From an uncultured Lactobacillus sp. (GTDB taxonomy: Bacteria; Bacillota; Bacilli; Lactobacillales; Lactobacillaceae): a stretch of 64,000 nt of DNA. The position numbers and the translations under genes were made by a program. This document shows positions 7,593 through 20,038 of the stretch, piece by piece. The number at the start of each line of letters is the position of its first letter. Position 1 is the stretch's first letter. The notes below the pieces were generated by a model. The model had not been told where the DNA came from and did no database searches. It saw only the letters and a program-made list of their open reading frames with translations. Location: NCBI GenBank assembly GCA_946482465.1, contig CAMLRL010000005.1, positions 25,006-89,005 of the forward strand, in the 5' to 3' direction.

Positions 7593-9872
7593 TTAATGCT
7601 GCTTTAATTGCTCATTCACGTACATTAGCAATTTTTTACTAGGCATATTTCTTAATTCACGAATGAAGGCAATTTGTGACCTAGTAGCAAGATAATACCG
7701 TGAAGCCGTTAACTTACTTTTAGCAGGATGTTTAACAGCATAGATTTTATTATCTGCTATTTTAATAAAGTGCAGCTCAGAAAATACACGTAAAATAAAT
7801 AGAATATGATCATAACTCTGCTGCAGAAAAGGTCCAACTAAGCGATAATCCTCGATCGTTAAGCCAGGATGTGTATATACGTAGCGCAATACATTCTCAA
7901 AATCTGACTTCACAGGCATCTGCGTCACCGGTAATTGATCCAAAATAAACCGTAAGTAAAGCTGAGCGTAATTATTAGTCAATGCTGCATCTAATTCACT
8001 TTGATTATGGGGAACGTCAAGAAAGACGGCTACCTCGCCCTCACTATCATAATCATTAATCAGCGTAATTTTTGCGGGATCAATATCATATTTTGTAGAA
8101 GCAGAAATCTTATTTTTTTCGTCAAATAAAAGATACCTATCCGCAAAACCCATTACATATTTTTCAGATCGTAAATCAATAACTGGTGCAGGAACAGCTA
8201 ATTTAGGGGCTGCAAAAACAATACCTTTAATTATACCTTGCACTTTAGTTTGATTACGAAAACAATTTTCTTGCAAGCCAATAAACAGCTGATCAATGTA
8301 TGGTAACAAGATTCGAGTTAAGTGTTTTTTATTGAAACCTACCACATCCAATTTCTTATTGCTCTTACTGACAGTCAGTTTGATATGATTCTTATCTGCA
8401 CCCATGTAAAAGCAGCCAGTAATATCAGGATGCTTAATGCTAAACACCGGCTCCACATTATCTGTGCCAAAAGGACCCGCCAATTTAATTTCCGCAATAG
8501 TCTTTAGGTCAAGATTAGCAAACGGTAATTCAAAATCGTAATCTCTGATATTCTGGTTGTATGAACCATTAAAATTATTCTCAAAGGCTTTTCTTAAGGA
8601 AGGAATTTTTTCTTCAGTCATTGATAATCCGCAAGCAAAATCATGCCCACCAAATTTCAAAAATAGTTTGTGTTTTAAGGGATTTAGCGCATTAAAAATA
8701 TTATAACCGGCAACGGATCTTCCAGACCCCTTGATAATTCCAGCTTCATTTTTAGTTAAAACTATGGTAGGTTTATGAGTTTTCTCAACCACCTTATTTG
8801 CTACTAAGCCCAAAACACCTTCATGAAAATCTGGTTGATAAATTACCAGAGTTTGACTTCTGTCCCAGCCATTATTTTTAACTTGCTCAAGACATTCTTG
8901 AAAAACAGTTGCAGTCAGTTTTTTGCGTTCATCGTTTAATTTTTCAACTTTAGCAGCTATCTCATCGGCTTTTTCATCAGTATCACATAATAGTAATTCC
9001 ACTGCCAGAGAAGCATTGGCAAGTCTGCCCACAGCATTTAATCTTGGTGCAATATTAAAGCCAACATCAGTTTCGTCAATATGTCCTAATTGTAAACCAG
9101 CTTTTTTTATTAAAGCTCTTAGTCCCGGCCGCTCAGTCTCATTAAGCATTTTAAGGCCACGTTTTACTATTACATGACCTTCTCCTGACACCTTGACCAT
9201 ATCACCAATTGTGCCAATCATTGCTAATTCCAATAATTCAGGCATTGGCTCCTGCATTAACGCCCGACAAATAGTGTAGGCAACACCTGCCCCACAATAA
9301 TCATCAAACGGATATTTTTGTCCGGGATAATTGCAGTGTACCAAAGCGTAACAGTCAGGAACTTGCTCTTGAAATTTATGGTGATCTGTAATTATTGTAT
9401 CTACACCTTTACTTTTGGCAAAAGCAACCTCGTCAACCCCAGTAATACCGTTATCTACAGTAATAATCAGTTTAGTTCCATCTGCTACAATTTTCTTGTA
9501 GGATTCAAGATTTGGTCCATAGCCATCTTTAAAACGATCGGGAATGAAAAAATGTACGTCGGCACCTAAAATGCCCAGTGTTTCCACCATAATAGTGGTG
9601 GCAGTAATACCATCAGCATCGTAATCACCATAGACCGTTATTTTTTCTCCTGCATCAATTGCTTGATTAATTCTGTTAACTGCCTTTTTCATGTCATGCA
9701 TTAAAAAGGGGTCAGCCAAATCAGCTTCAGTGGCATTAAACCAATAATCTATTTTTTCCGCAGTATTTATTCCGCGCAAAGAAAGCAGCTTAGCCGTTAT
9801 TGGGCTAAGCTGATACTTCTCAATTATAGCAGGAGCTAATTCATCACCTTTACGTTTGCGCCATTCAATCAT
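7593..9872 (-). CDS. recJ: Single-stranded-DNA-specific exonuclease RecJ
   Basis: ITVYGDYDADGITATTIM, IITVDNGITG, ITDHH, NIAPRLNAVGRL, GSGRSVAGYNIFNAL. Confidence 0.96.
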   Translation of the reverse strand: MIEWRKRKGDELAPAIIEKYQLSPITAKLLSLRGINTAEKIDYWFNATEADLADPFLMHDMKKAVNRINQAIDAGEKITVYGDYDADGITATTIMVETLGILGADVHFFIPDRFKDGYGPNLESYKKIVADGTKLIITVDNGITGVDEVAFAKSKGVDTIITDHHKFQEQVPDCYALVHCNYPGQKYPFDDYCGAGVAYTICRALMQEPMPELLELAMIGTIGDMVKVSGEGHVIVKRGLKMLNETERPGLRALIKKAGLQLGHIDETDVGFNIAPRLNAVGRLANASLAVELLLCDTDEKADEIAAKVEKLNDERKKLTATVFQECLEQVKNNGWDRSQTLVIYQPDFHEGVLGLVANKVVEKTHKPTIVLTKNEAGIIKGSGRSVAGYNIFNALNPLKHKLFLKFGGHDFACGLSMTEEKIPSLRKAFENNFNGSYNQNIRDYDFELPFANLDLKTIAEIKLAGPFGTDNVEPVFSIKHPDITGCFYMGADKNHIKLTVSKSNKKLDVVGFNKKHLTRILLPYIDQLFIGLQENCFRNQTKVQGIIKGIVFAAPKLAVPAPVIDLRSEKYVMGFADRYLLFDEKNKISASTKYDIDPAKITLINDYDSEGEVAVFLDVPHNQSELDAALTNNYAQLYLRFILDQLPVTQMPVKSDFENVLRYVYTHPGLTIEDYRLVGPFLQQSYDHILFILRVFSELHFIKIADNKIYAVKHPAKSKLTASRYYLATRSQIAFIRELRNMPSKKLLMYVNEQLKQH

Positions 9873-9910
9873 TAATTTAATTCAGCCTTTTGTCGTTACT
9901 TATTTTTATT

Positions 9911-11743
9911 TTAATTTAAATCGTCATCATTCATTTTTAAGACAGCCATAAAAGCATCTTGGGGAATTTCTACATGACCCACTGCTTTCATCCTTTTTTT
10001 ACCCCGCTTTTGTTTTTCAAGCAGCTTTGCCCTTCTATCAGGATCTCCCGTATGAATTTTCCAAGTAACATCCTTGCGGTATGGCTTAACAGTGGCACGA
10101 GAAATAATTTTTGCTCCAATTGCTCCTTGAATATCAACTTCAAAGTTCTGTCTAGGAATTAACTTCTTAAGCATTGAGGTCATTTGTCGCGCTCTATTTT
10201 GAGCTTCATCACGGTGAGCAATGAAACTAAGAGCGTCGACCACTTGTTTATTCAAAAGAATATCAATTTTAACTAAATCAGTTGCCCGATAACCCGTAAT
10301 TTCATAATCAAGTGAGGCATAACCTTTAGTGGAAGATTTTAAATCATCAAAAAAATCATAAATAATTTCGGCTAGCGGCATATTGTAAATTACGTTAACC
10401 CGATATTTGTCTAAATAGTCCATTGTCACAAACTCGCCCCGTTTGCGTTGACATAATTCCATCACAGGACCGACAAAATCATTCGGAACCATTACTTCTG
10501 CTTTAACAAAAGGTTCCTGCACTTCCTTATATTCACCTGCAGACGGTAAATCAGAAGGATTATCAATTACTTTGGTCGTACCGTCATTCATAATCGCATG
10601 ATAATCAACAGAAGGGGCAGTCATGATTAAGTCTATGTCAAATTCCTGTTCAAGTCTTTCCTGCACCACATCCATGTGGAGTAAACCTAAAAAGCCGCAC
10701 CTAAAACCAAAGCCTAAAGCGGTTGAAGTTTCAGGCTCAAATTCTAAAGCTGCATCATTGAGCTGCAATTTTTGTAAAGCTTCCTTAAGGTCATCATATT
10801 TTGCATTGTCTACGGGATACATACCTGAATAAACCATTGGTGGTATCTGACGATAACCGGGAAGTGGTTCCGCGGTTGGATGTTCTGCGGCAGTGATAGT
10901 ATCACCAACACGAGTTTCACGAACGGACTTGATGTTTGCCGTTAAGTAACCAACATCCCCAGCAATTAGAATATCTTTTTTAACCGGATGTGGACTGGAA
11001 ACTCCAACTTCAGTAACTTCATATTCCTTACCAGTATTCATGATTTTTATTTTATCGCCGGGTTTAACCGTACCTTCTTCAATCCGCACAGATAAAACAA
11101 CACCGCGATAGTCATCATATTTTGAATCAAAAATCAACGCTTTTAACGGTGCTTGGAGATCTCCATTAGGAGCTGGTATATCTTTAACTATGCGTTCAAG
11201 CAACTCCTTAATTCCCTGCCCGGTTTTACCGGAAACTTCAACAGCGTCGGAAGCATCTAATCCCAACATTTCTGTGATTTCCTCTTTAGCCTGCTCCGGA
11301 TTAGCTGAAGGCAGATCAATTTTATTTATAACAGGCAAAATCTCCAAGTCATCATCAATTGCTAAGTATGTATTTGCTAAAGTTTGGGCTTGCACACCTT
11401 GCGAAGCATCTACAACTAACAGTGCACCTTCACAAGCCGCTAAGGAACGGGAAACCTCATAAGAAAAATCCACGTGTCCTGGTGTATCAATTAGATGAAA
11501 AATGTAGTCTTCGCCATCTTGCGCATGATATTTAATTTCTACTGAGTTCATCTTGATGGTGATGCCGCGTTGGCGTTCCAGCGGCATATCGTCTAACATC
11601 TGATTTTTTAATTGGCGTTCAGATACCGTATCAGTCAATTCTAAAATTCGATCGGCAATCGTCGACTTACCATGATCAATATGAGCAACAATGGAAAAAT
11701 TGCGAATACGCTTCTGATAATCTTGTAATTTTGTTATATCCAT
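9911..11743 (-). CDS. lepA: Elongation factor 4 (LepA)
   Basis: [75 protein letters not shown]. Confidence 0.99.
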   Translation of the reverse strand: MDITKLQDYQKRIRNFSIVAHIDHGKSTIADRILELTDTVSERQLKNQMLDDMPLERQRGITIKMNSVEIKYHAQDGEDYIFHLIDTPGHVDFSYEVSRSLAACEGALLVVDASQGVQAQTLANTYLAIDDDLEILPVINKIDLPSANPEQAKEEITEMLGLDASDAVEVSGKTGQGIKELLERIVKDIPAPNGDLQAPLKALIFDSKYDDYRGVVLSVRIEEGTVKPGDKIKIMNTGKEYEVTEVGVSSPHPVKKDILIAGDVGYLTANIKSVRETRVGDTITAAEHPTAEPLPGYRQIPPMVYSGMYPVDNAKYDDLKEALQKLQLNDAALEFEPETSTALGFGFRCGFLGLLHMDVVQERLEQEFDIDLIMTAPSVDYHAIMNDGTTKVIDNPSDLPSAGEYKEVQEPFVKAEVMVPNDFVGPVMELCQRKRGEFVTMDYLDKYRVNVIYNMPLAEIIYDFFDDLKSSTKGYASLDYEITGYRATDLVKIDILLNKQVVDALSFIAHRDEAQNRARQMTSMLKKLIPRQNFEVDIQGAIGAKIISRATVKPYRKDVTWKIHTGDPDRRAKLLEKQKRGKKRMKAVGHVEIPQDAFMAVLKMNDDDLN

Positions 11744-11844
11744 AAATAATTTGCACCCTTTACTCTATCTTTATTATTATAACAAAGTAACTGAAACAGT
11801 TAAAAGCAATTAAGTAAAAAGTAAGGGTAGTCTAAACTATTTGA

Positions 11845-13434
11845 TTAATTAGATTTGGTTTTTTTATTTAAACTAATTCTTTTATCAAACTTATTTTGAA
11901 TTTTCTGAGACAAATTATGCGCTATCATAAAAACCGTGATAGGACTATCAACAATATTGTTAATTATTTCTGCACTACTTTCTTCATCAATTGCCGATGT
12001 ACCTTCGTCTAATAGCAAAAATTGGTTTTCATGAATTTCTGATCTAGCTAGAACTATTTTTTGCCTTTGTCCCCCTGACACATTTAAATTGTTTAAGTTA
12101 ATAATAGTTTTTTCTTTTTCAGCAAATTTGCTAAGATCATAATTAAAACAAGTATTTTTAAGTACTCGTTTTAGATTTTTTTCTAGATCTTTATTAAACA
12201 TTGTTATATTGTCCTTGATACTAACTGGAAACAAAACAGGTGATTGAGGAATGTAGCCTAACTTTAAGTTTTGCGGATTAAGTTTGTTTTTATTCTGATC
12301 AAAAAAATCAACTCCACCTGTTGTAGGTTTCAGTTCACCCAATAGCAATTTAAAAAGAGTAGTTTTACCACTACCAGAATCACCCATTAACAGAACTTTT
12401 TCATGGGGTTTGATAGTGATATCTGGAAAAGTTAATTTTTGACCGTTAGGAAAAATATAACTTAAATTGTGAGTTTCTAAACATATAGGCTGCATACCTT
12501 CAGGTGGACTAGCCACTGGCACGCGCTCTTTTGCAATTTTCTGATTTAATTGACCAGCAGAAGATATTTGTCCGAGTTCATTTGTAAGGCTTTGCATTGC
12601 TTCTAACAAATTTGCACTAAAATTTTCAACGGTGATGATCACACCAAAAGGAATTATTTTACGAGTAATTAACAAAGCAGTGCTAACAAGTAGAAAAAAA
12701 TTTAACAAAACTGAACTAGCTTTATTCAAAACAGATAAAAATTGCGCAGTTTTTGTTCGATTAACATTTGCTTTTTCAAGTTTCTTTGAAGCTCCTGCCA
12801 TTACAGATGAAAGTTTTTTTCCTGCCATAAAATTTTGCAATTCAGCTAAGCCATCTAACCAATTTTCTGCGGTATTTAAATATGACGCGTTAGCCAAAGA
12901 TAAATTTTGTACAGCTTTGCGTAAGGGCTTTCGTAATAGACGGGGAAGCAATAAATTTAGGCTGCCTAAAAATAGTACTATTATTAAAAGGATCCAATGA
13001 AATGAGCAAAGTGCCAAAATAACAAAAAGAATTTGCGCAGCATAATAGGGAATATCGGTATAAATGCTCAAAGAAGAAGACTTAATTATATTAAGGTCAT
13101 TCGTTAGTATATTTTGGACCTTATTTGGACTATGATGGACGTAATCGTTGAAAAAATGGGCAATAATTTCCGCTCTTACTTGATGATTATATTGTTGAAT
13201 TTGCTTTTCAATTAAGTATTGACACAAATTCATACCCAAATAACTTGTAAAATATAAAAATAATACGATTAGACAAAACAACAAAAACTCATTTACCATC
13301 CTTCTGCGGATAAAAGAAAAGATATAAGTACTGATATAACTTGTACCAATAACTAAGCCGGAAGTTGTAAATTCTAGTAGCAAAATGACTATCATTCTAA
13401 TTTTATTAGTCGCATATAATCCCTTAAAAGTCAT
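11845..13434 (-). CDS. ABC exporter, fused permease/ATP-binding protein
   Basis: GDSGSGKTTLFKLLLGE Walker A, NVSGGQRQKIVLAR signature, FLLLDEGTSAIDE Walker B; start moved to MTFKGLYATNK. Confidence 0.88.
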   Translation of the reverse strand: MTFKGLYATNKIRMIVILLLEFTTSGLVIGTSYISTYIFSFIRRRMVNEFLLFCLIVLFLYFTSYLGMNLCQYLIEKQIQQYNHQVRAEIIAHFFNDYVHHSPNKVQNILTNDLNIIKSSSLSIYTDIPYYAAQILFVILALCSFHWILLIIVLFLGSLNLLLPRLLRKPLRKAVQNLSLANASYLNTAENWLDGLAELQNFMAGKKLSSVMAGASKKLEKANVNRTKTAQFLSVLNKASSVLLNFFLLVSTALLITRKIIPFGVIITVENFSANLLEAMQSLTNELGQISSAGQLNQKIAKERVPVASPPEGMQPICLETHNLSYIFPNGQKLTFPDITIKPHEKVLLMGDSGSGKTTLFKLLLGELKPTTGGVDFFDQNKNKLNPQNLKLGYIPQSPVLFPVSIKDNITMFNKDLEKNLKRVLKNTCFNYDLSKFAEKEKTIINLNNLNVSGGQRQKIVLARSEIHENQFLLLDEGTSAIDEESSAEIINNIVDSPITVFMIAHNLSQKIQNKFDKRISLNKKTKSN

Positions 13435-15025
13435 GCTTGACCTCACCTCGATTTGTATCAATATTTATCACTCTGTCAAACAATTTTTTAGTATCTTTAT
13501 TAAGATTATGTGCAATGACAATGATAGTTTGGTTACTATTCAAAAGATTACTAATTATTTTGTTTGTTGCATTTTCATCAATGGCACTAGTGGATTCATC
13601 GGCCAAGATTATAGGCTTGTTTTGAATCTCATTACGCGCTAATACAATCTTTTGTCTTTGGCCTCCCGAAAGGTTGTCTTTGTCAACATCAACTATTGTT
13701 TCCAGACCAGCTGGAAAACCAGCTAAATCCGACTCGAGTTGAACTGATTTTACATATTTTTCAACAACCTTATTCAATTTACTATTGAACATGGTAATAT
13801 TCTCTTTGATCGATACTGGAAATAAGAAATTGTCTTGTGCTAGATAACTTATCTGACTGCGGTCAACTTTAACCTTATTACCCTTTTTATCACAAAAATA
13901 TATTTTTCCACTGGTAGGCTTTAATTCTGCCAAAAGCAGTTTGAATAAAGTTGATTTACCAGAACCATTTCTACCCTGCAATAGAATCTTCTCGCCCTTC
14001 TTGATAGTCATGTCAGGATAGGAAATTTCTCTATTATTTGGATATTTATACTTTAAACTTCTAGTTTTTATTACAGAAAAATTTGCTTCATTTGAATATG
14101 TGCTTGGAATTTCTCTTTGCAGTTCATTTAGTTGTTGATTGATATTCTTAGTTGACTGCATTTTTGTTAATGCGGTAGTGATAGTCAAAGCTGAATTAAA
14201 GATACTAGATGCAAAAGTTCCTGCAGCAATAATAGTACCGAAAGAAACAATTTTAGCGAAAAATAAAATTGTTGCTAGAAATGTCACTGCTACTTGAGAA
14301 AAAGAATTTGCGCACCCATTAATAAATTGAGCCAGTCCCATGACTTTTTGCCTGTCAACATAAGATTGCTCCAAATCTGTCCCCTTTTTTGTCAAATAAT
14401 GACTAAAGGCATCAAATGCCAGGTACCTTCTTAATTCTGCCAGACCGTTAAACCACTGAAAAATGGTATTTAAATATTTTTTATTTTGTTCAGAAATTTT
14501 TTTGGTTGCTTTCGTTAGAGCTTTATGCGTTAGTTTGGGCACTAATAAAGTGATAACAACTAGAGTAATCACTAAAACAGCTATCGACCAATGAAACATG
14601 ACTAAAGCAATTGTCGAAGTAACCATTACAAAAAGGGAACTAAGTATACGCAAAAATTGATTACCATATTGGTCGGTTAATAGCTGCAAATTATTATTTA
14701 AATTATTTAACATTGCTGCTGTAGAAACAGATTTAATGTGGTAATAATGCTTAACGAGATTATCTCTAATCAAGCCAATATATTGTTGCAACTGTCTACT
14801 ATAAAGCCACGTAGCCACAGAATTAATTATAAAGGCAACTAATCCCGTAATTAGACTAACCAAAATAAAGTACAAAAATTGAGAGAAATGACTTTTACTC
14901 AGGCTATTATAAGCGAACTTAATAACGTATGAGCTGAATGCAGTTCCACAACCATAGATTACGATTAAAGATACTATTATAATTGAATTTAAAATATTCG
15001 TTTTTATTAAGTTGCTTAATTTCAT
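13424..15025 (-). CDS. ABC exporter, fused permease/ATP-binding protein (paralogue of the adjacent gene)
   Basis: GRNGSGKSTLFKLLLAELKPTSGK, NLSGGQRQKIVLARNEI, IILADESTSAIDE. Confidence 0.88.
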   Translation of the reverse strand: MKLSNLIKTNILNSIIIVSLIVIYGCGTAFSSYVIKFAYNSLSKSHFSQFLYFILVSLITGLVAFIINSVATWLYSRQLQQYIGLIRDNLVKHYYHIKSVSTAAMLNNLNNNLQLLTDQYGNQFLRILSSLFVMVTSTIALVMFHWSIAVLVITLVVITLLVPKLTHKALTKATKKISEQNKKYLNTIFQWFNGLAELRRYLAFDAFSHYLTKKGTDLEQSYVDRQKVMGLAQFINGCANSFSQVAVTFLATILFFAKIVSFGTIIAAGTFASSIFNSALTITTALTKMQSTKNINQQLNELQREIPSTYSNEANFSVIKTRSLKYKYPNNREISYPDMTIKKGEKILLQGRNGSGKSTLFKLLLAELKPTSGKIYFCDKKGNKVKVDRSQISYLAQDNFLFPVSIKENITMFNSKLNKVVEKYVKSVQLESDLAGFPAGLETIVDVDKDNLSGGQRQKIVLARNEIQNKPIILADESTSAIDENATNKIISNLLNSNQTIIVIAHNLNKDTKKLFDRVINIDTNRGEVKHDF

Positions 15026-15113
15026 TGTTATTGCCTACAATATTAACATATTATTAAATTTTTATTACATTATAGCGCGTAAAATATTAAATTCAATTAT
15101 ATATTTGAAAAAT

Positions 15114-15146
15114 AAAAAGCAGTACTAAAATTTTAGTACTGCTTTC
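15114..15146 (-). terminator. Terminator of dnaJ
   Basis: AAAGCAGTACTAAAATTTTAGTACTGCTTT perfect dyad. Confidence 0.85.
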
Positions 15147-15149
15147 TTA

Positions 15150-16292
15150 TTACTGTAATTTTTCTTTTAATCTTTCAAAAAAGCCTTTTTCCTGAGGGGT
15201 AATTGAGCCTCCTCCAGCTTTAACAAATTCAACTAAAGCCTGCTTTTGTTTTTCGTTAATTGATTTTGGTATTTGTACCTGAACAGTAGTAATTTGATCG
15301 CCATTACCACTACCGCGCAAATAAGGAACACCTTCGCCATGCAAAGTAAATTCTTTATTTGGCTGAGTACCAGCAGGAATTTTTAACTTTTTATCTCCAT
15401 GGACAGTTTTGACATTTATTTCATCGCCTAATGTTGCCTGTGCAAATGAAATTGGCACTGTGGTATAAATTGTCGTTCCTTTACGTTCGAATTCTTTTGA
15501 AGGTTTAATGCGATAGCTGATATAAAGATCGCCATAAGGACCACCATTTTTACCAGCTTCGCCTTGGCCATCATAACGTAATTGCTGACCGTTATCAATT
15601 CCGGCGGGAATATTAACTTCAATGGTATTTTTACCATCAATTACACCATTACCATGACAGGTTTGACAAGGATGTTCAATAATTACACCTCGACCATGAC
15701 ACTTATCACATACTGTTTGACGCCGAATTACGCCTAGCATAGACTTCTGCGTAACAGTCATGTAGCCACTGCCATTACACTTATCACAAGTTATTGGGTG
15801 TGTGCCTTTTTCTGCCCCATTTCCTTTGCAAGTTGGACAAGTTTCACTTCTTGTGTAGGAAACCTGCGTCTTTTTGCCGGTAATAGCATCCATGAAATCA
15901 ATTGTCAGTGTATAGTCTAAATCTTCACCACGTGTTGGTGCTGTTGGATTAGCACGACGCTGGTTAGCTCCTGTTGCACCGCCAAAGAAATCATTAAAAA
16001 TATCACCAAAGTCGCCGAAGCCGCCAAAATCACTATATCCTTGGCCCGCACCACCAAAGCCGCCTTGACCGTTGACTCCTGCAGAACCAAATTGATCATA
16101 TTGGGCTTTCTTTTGTTTATCATGTAAGACTTCGTAGGCTTCATTAACCTCTTTATATTTTTCTTCCGCCCCCGGTTCGTGATTTAAGTCGGGGTGATAT
16201 TTTTTGGCAAGTTTACGATAAGCAGAGGTAATTTCTTTATCACTGGCATTACGATCAACACCAAGCACGCTATAGTAATCTTCTTGTGCCAT
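15150..16292 (-). CDS. dnaJ: Chaperone DnaJ
   Basis: [33 protein letters not shown]-domain, [12 protein letters not shown]-type zinc motifs. Confidence 0.98.
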   Translation of the reverse strand: MAQEDYYSVLGVDRNASDKEITSAYRKLAKKYHPDLNHEPGAEEKYKEVNEAYEVLHDKQKKAQYDQFGSAGVNGQGGFGGAGQGYSDFGGFGDFGDIFNDFFGGATGANQRRANPTAPTRGEDLDYTLTIDFMDAITGKKTQVSYTRSETCPTCKGNGAEKGTHPITCDKCNGSGYMTVTQKSMLGVIRRQTVCDKCHGRGVIIEHPCQTCHGNGVIDGKNTIEVNIPAGIDNGQQLRYDGQGEAGKNGGPYGDLYISYRIKPSKEFERKGTTIYTTVPISFAQATLGDEINVKTVHGDKKLKIPAGTQPNKEFTLHGEGVPYLRGSGNGDQITTVQVQIPKSINEKQKQALVEFVKAGGGSITPQEKGFFERLKEKLQ

Positions 16293-16317
16293 CTATAAGC
16301 TCCTTAACTTTACAAAA

Positions 16318-16350
16318 GAAAAGAACTACTTTTCTTGGCAGTTCTTTTCT
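16318..16350 (-). terminator. Hairpin/terminator between dnaK and dnaJ
   Basis: AAAAGAACT...AGTTCTTTT inverted repeat. Confidence 0.6.
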
Positions 16351-16372
16351 AATTTATTCAATTATAAACCCT

Positions 16373-18235
16373 TTACTTATCTGGGTCTACCTTATGAAAC
16401 TCGCCTTCGCCTGCGGAACCGCTACCTGAATTACCATCTTGTGAACCAGGATTTTGGGGACCTGCTTGTGGGCCGGCTTGACCTTGTGCACCTTGAGCCC
16501 CACCATTAGCTTGGTACAATTTGACTGCTAGGTCTTGAGCAACCTTGGATAATTCATCCTTCTTAGACTTCATTTCATCCAAATTGTTGTCTTTTTGTGC
16601 CTTCTTCAAAGCATCAAGTGCATCTTGTACTTTCTTAGTGTCGTCATCAGATACTTTACCTTTAACATCTTTGAGAGTCTTTTCAGTGGAGAAGATTAAT
16701 TGATCAACCTCGTTACGTAAGTCAACTTCTTCTTTCTTCTTCTTATCCTCTTCAGCATGTTCTTCAGCTTCTTTTTGCATCTTCTTAATTTCTTCATCGG
16801 ATAAACCGGATGAACTCTTGATAGTAATCTTTTGTTCTTTACCGGTTCCCATATCCTTAGCAGAAACATTAACGATACCGTTCTTGTCAATATCAAAAGT
16901 AACTTGAATTTGTGGCACACCACGAGGAGCTGCTGGAATATCAGTTAATTCGAAACGACCTAAAGTCTTGTCATCAGCAGCCATTGGACGCTCACCCTGC
17001 AATACGTGCACGTCAACAGCTGGTTGATTATCAGCAGCTGTAGAGAAGATTTGACTCTTGGAGGTTGGGATTGTTGTGTTCTTCTCAATTAACTTGGTAA
17101 ATACACCACCCATAGTTTCAATACCAAGTGATAGAGGAGTTACATCAAGTAAAACAACGTCCTTAACGTCACCAGAAATGACACCACCTTGAATAGCAGC
17201 ACCTAAAGCAACAGCTTCGTCTGGGTTAATTGAGTGATCAGGTTCTTTACCCGCCCACTTCTTAACAGCTTCTTGCACAGCAGGAATACGAGTAGAACCA
17301 CCGTTTAAAATAACCTTGTCAATATCATTAACTGTTAATTCAGCATCTTTTAACGCATTGTCAAACGGAATCTTAGTCTTATCAACTAAGTCAGAAGTTA
17401 ATTCATCAAATTTTGCCCTAGTTAAGTCAGCTTCTAGGTGTAATGGACCAGATTCACCGGCAGAAATGAATGGTAATGAAATATGAGTTGAAGATACACC
17501 AGAAAGATCTTTCTTAGCCTTTTCAGCAGCATCCTTTAACCTTTGTAAAGCCATTTTATCTTTAGAAAGGTCAACACCATTTTCATCTTTAAAGTTCTTA
17601 ATCAACCAATCAATAATCTTGTTATCGAAGTCATCACCACCAAGGTGAGTATCACCATTAGTTGAAAGAACTTGGAACACACCGTCACCTAATTGCAAAA
17701 CGGAAACATCAAAAGTACCACCACCAAGGTCGTAAACTAAAACTTTTTCGTCTTCAGCATCTTTGTCAAGACCGTAAGCAAGTGAAGATGCAGTAGGTTC
17801 GTTAATGATTCTCTTAACATCAAGGCCGGCAATTTTACCAGCATCCTTAGTAGCTTGACGTTGGGCGTCATTAAAGTATGCAGGAACTGTAATAACGGCT
17901 TCTGTTACTTTTTCACCTAAATAATCCTCGGAGAATTTCTTAATATACTGCAAGATCATTGCTGAAATTTCTTGTGGAGTGTATGCTTTATCTCCAATCT
18001 TCACCTTATAATCAGCTTCACCCATGTGGCGCTTAATTGAAGAAATAGTATTAGGATTGGTAATTGCTTGTCTCTTAGCAACTTCACCGACTTGAATTTC
18101 TCCATCCTTGAAAGCTACTACTGAAGGAGTTGTCCGATTTCCTTCTGGGTTAGTAATAATTTTTGGTTCCTTACCCTCAAGAACAGCAACCGCTGAGTTG
18201 GTAGTTCCGAGGTCAATTCCGATAACTTTTGACAT
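16373..18235 (-). CDS. dnaK: Chaperone DnaK (Hsp70)
   Basis: [42 protein letters not shown]. Confidence 0.99.
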   Translation of the reverse strand: MSKVIGIDLGTTNSAVAVLEGKEPKIITNPEGNRTTPSVVAFKDGEIQVGEVAKRQAITNPNTISSIKRHMGEADYKVKIGDKAYTPQEISAMILQYIKKFSEDYLGEKVTEAVITVPAYFNDAQRQATKDAGKIAGLDVKRIINEPTASSLAYGLDKDAEDEKVLVYDLGGGTFDVSVLQLGDGVFQVLSTNGDTHLGGDDFDNKIIDWLIKNFKDENGVDLSKDKMALQRLKDAAEKAKKDLSGVSSTHISLPFISAGESGPLHLEADLTRAKFDELTSDLVDKTKIPFDNALKDAELTVNDIDKVILNGGSTRIPAVQEAVKKWAGKEPDHSINPDEAVALGAAIQGGVISGDVKDVVLLDVTPLSLGIETMGGVFTKLIEKNTTIPTSKSQIFSTAADNQPAVDVHVLQGERPMAADDKTLGRFELTDIPAAPRGVPQIQVTFDIDKNGIVNVSAKDMGTGKEQKITIKSSSGLSDEEIKKMQKEAEEHAEEDKKKKEEVDLRNEVDQLIFSTEKTLKDVKGKVSDDDTKKVQDALDALKKAQKDNNLDEMKSKKDELSKVAQDLAVKLYQANGGAQGAQGQAGPQAGPQNPGSQDGNSGSGSAGEGEFHKVDPDK

Positions 18236-18253
18236 TGATATGCTTCCTTTCAA

Positions 18254-18841
18254 TTATTGTGCTACAACAACCATTGCTGGTCTTAAAGTACGATCTTTGT
18301 ATAAATAACCTTTTTGCAAAACTCGCACAACATGATCTTTTTGATCGTCATTTTCAGCCGCAACTGTTTGAACAGCCTGATGTAAATTAGGATCAAATTT
18401 TACACCTTCAGCTGTAATTTCACTAATTCCGTGATCTTTCATCGCTTTAACCAGTGAATCAAGAGTCATTTGTACACCCTTTTTAAGTTGCTTTGATGCG
18501 TCGTCATCAACTTTGGTAGCTAAAGCTCTTTCTAAATTGTCCATTGCTGGCAGAACATCTTTGGCTAAAGACTGTGATTCATATTTAATAAGTTGTGCTC
18601 TCTCGTTATTATAACGATTTTGCATATTTTGCATTTCTGCTTGACTGCGCAAGAACTTATCTTCAAGATCATCTTTTTCCGCCTGTAACTTAGTCAATTT
18701 TTCTTTAATTTTTGTTTCTGAAGTTTCAGGCTTCGTTTTCTTGTTAGCCTCAGATTTTGAATCTGTTTTTGGTGACTGGGTTTTCTCAGAATGACGTTGA
18801 TTTTCATCTACGTCTTTTTTGGTTTTTTCTTCCTTACTCAA
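18254..18841 (-). CDS. grpE: Nucleotide exchange factor GrpE
   Basis: [32 protein letters not shown]; located between hrcA and dnaK. Confidence 0.96.
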   Translation of the reverse strand: MSKEEKTKKDVDENQRHSEKTQSPKTDSKSEANKKTKPETSETKIKEKLTKLQAEKDDLEDKFLRSQAEMQNMQNRYNNERAQLIKYESQSLAKDVLPAMDNLERALATKVDDDASKQLKKGVQMTLDSLVKAMKDHGISEITAEGVKFDPNLHQAVQTVAAENDDQKDHVVRVLQKGYLYKDRTLRPAMVVVAQ

Positions 18842-18853
18842 GGCTAACCTCCT

Positions 18854-19903
18854 TTATTTAAATCTACCATAATATTCAAGTAACTTTTTTGCTAACTCGT
18901 TTCTAAAGTATTCAAGGAGTCCTATTACTTGTGAATATGGCATGTTATCAGGTCCAAGTAAAGCTATTATGCCTTTGCCATGTGAGCCGACACTGTACTC
19001 AGCTGTAAGCAAACTGTAATCTTTTAACAAGTCATTTGAAAGTTCAGAGCCTAAACTTACTTTTACTGGGTACCTATCACTTTTTAAACTTGTTTCACTA
19101 TTCAAAATACTTGAAATCAAATCATTGTGCTCAATCAACTCATATAATGAACGTAAATTAGAAACATCGCTTAAAGAAATATTATTGAGCAAATTAATCT
19201 GACCATCAACGTACATTTGCTCACTAGCAGCATCGCTAATAACATCTTTTACCAATTCAATTAATTCGGCAACATGACTAACTTTAAGTTTTTTTCCTAA
19301 AGTCTGTTCAAGAAATTCAGGTGTCACTTCGCTTAAAGTTTTACCTGCCAATTCATCGTTAATCATTCGAACGGCACGTTCAATCTCATCACCATGAACA
19401 TTATATGGTAACGTATAGACTTGATTATGAACATCGCCGTCACTAGTTGCTAGAATGGCCATTATTTGTCTACTAAAAAGCGGGACTATTCTAAATCCTG
19501 AAATAGTTAAATCACTATTTTCAGGACCTTCCGCAAAAGCAGTGTAATTAGTCAAATCAGACAAAATTTTGGCAGCTTCCTGCACAATGTCATTTACCTG
19601 ATGAAATGGCTGATCTAGCTGATTAATGATTCTCTTATAAACAGAAGAAGATATTTGTAAGGGCTCTACCAAGTTATCAAGGTAGTACCTGTACCCTTCA
19701 GTAGAAGGAACACGACCACTTGACAAATGGGTTTTTTCGATTAAGCCCTTTTCTTCTAAAACGGCCATTTCGTTGCGAATTGTTGCGCTCGAAACTTTAA
19801 TTGGCAATTGATTCATGACTGTTTTTGAACCAACAGGATCATGTGTCTGCGTGAAATCATTGATAATTGTTTTTAAAATTAATTCTTGACGTTCGGTCAA
19901 CAT
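18854..19903 (-). CDS. hrcA: Heat-inducible transcription repressor HrcA
   Basis: [68 protein letters not shown]. Confidence 0.98.
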   Translation of the reverse strand: MLTERQELILKTIINDFTQTHDPVGSKTVMNQLPIKVSSATIRNEMAVLEEKGLIEKTHLSSGRVPSTEGYRYYLDNLVEPLQISSSVYKRIINQLDQPFHQVNDIVQEAAKILSDLTNYTAFAEGPENSDLTISGFRIVPLFSRQIMAILATSDGDVHNQVYTLPYNVHGDEIERAVRMINDELAGKTLSEVTPEFLEQTLGKKLKVSHVAELIELVKDVISDAASEQMYVDGQINLLNNISLSDVSNLRSLYELIEHNDLISSILNSETSLKSDRYPVKVSLGSELSNDLLKDYSLLTAEYSVGSHGKGIIALLGPDNMPYSQVIGLLEYFRNELAKKLLEYYGRFK

Positions 19904-19920
19904 AAATATCGCCCTCACTT

Positions 19921-19947
19921 TTAGCACTCAATCTTCTCAGGTGCTAA
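19921..19947. promoter_or_regulatory. CIRCE element (HrcA operator), copy 1
   Basis: TTAGCACTC-N9-AGGTGCTAA; consensus TTAGCACTC-N9-GAGTGCTAA. Confidence 0.85.
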
Positions 19948-19968
19948 CAATTATTATGATACTAGCTT

Positions 19969-19995
19969 TTAGCAGAATGTCAAGCTGAGTGCTAA
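19969..19995. promoter_or_regulatory. CIRCE element (HrcA operator), copy 2
   Basis: TTAGCAGAA-N9-GAGTGCTAA, overlaps the minus-strand -35 TTGACA of the hrcA operon. Confidence 0.8.
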
Positions 19996-20038
19996 CTTTT
20001 TTATTAAAAACCGTTATCTTTTAAGTCTGATAATATAA

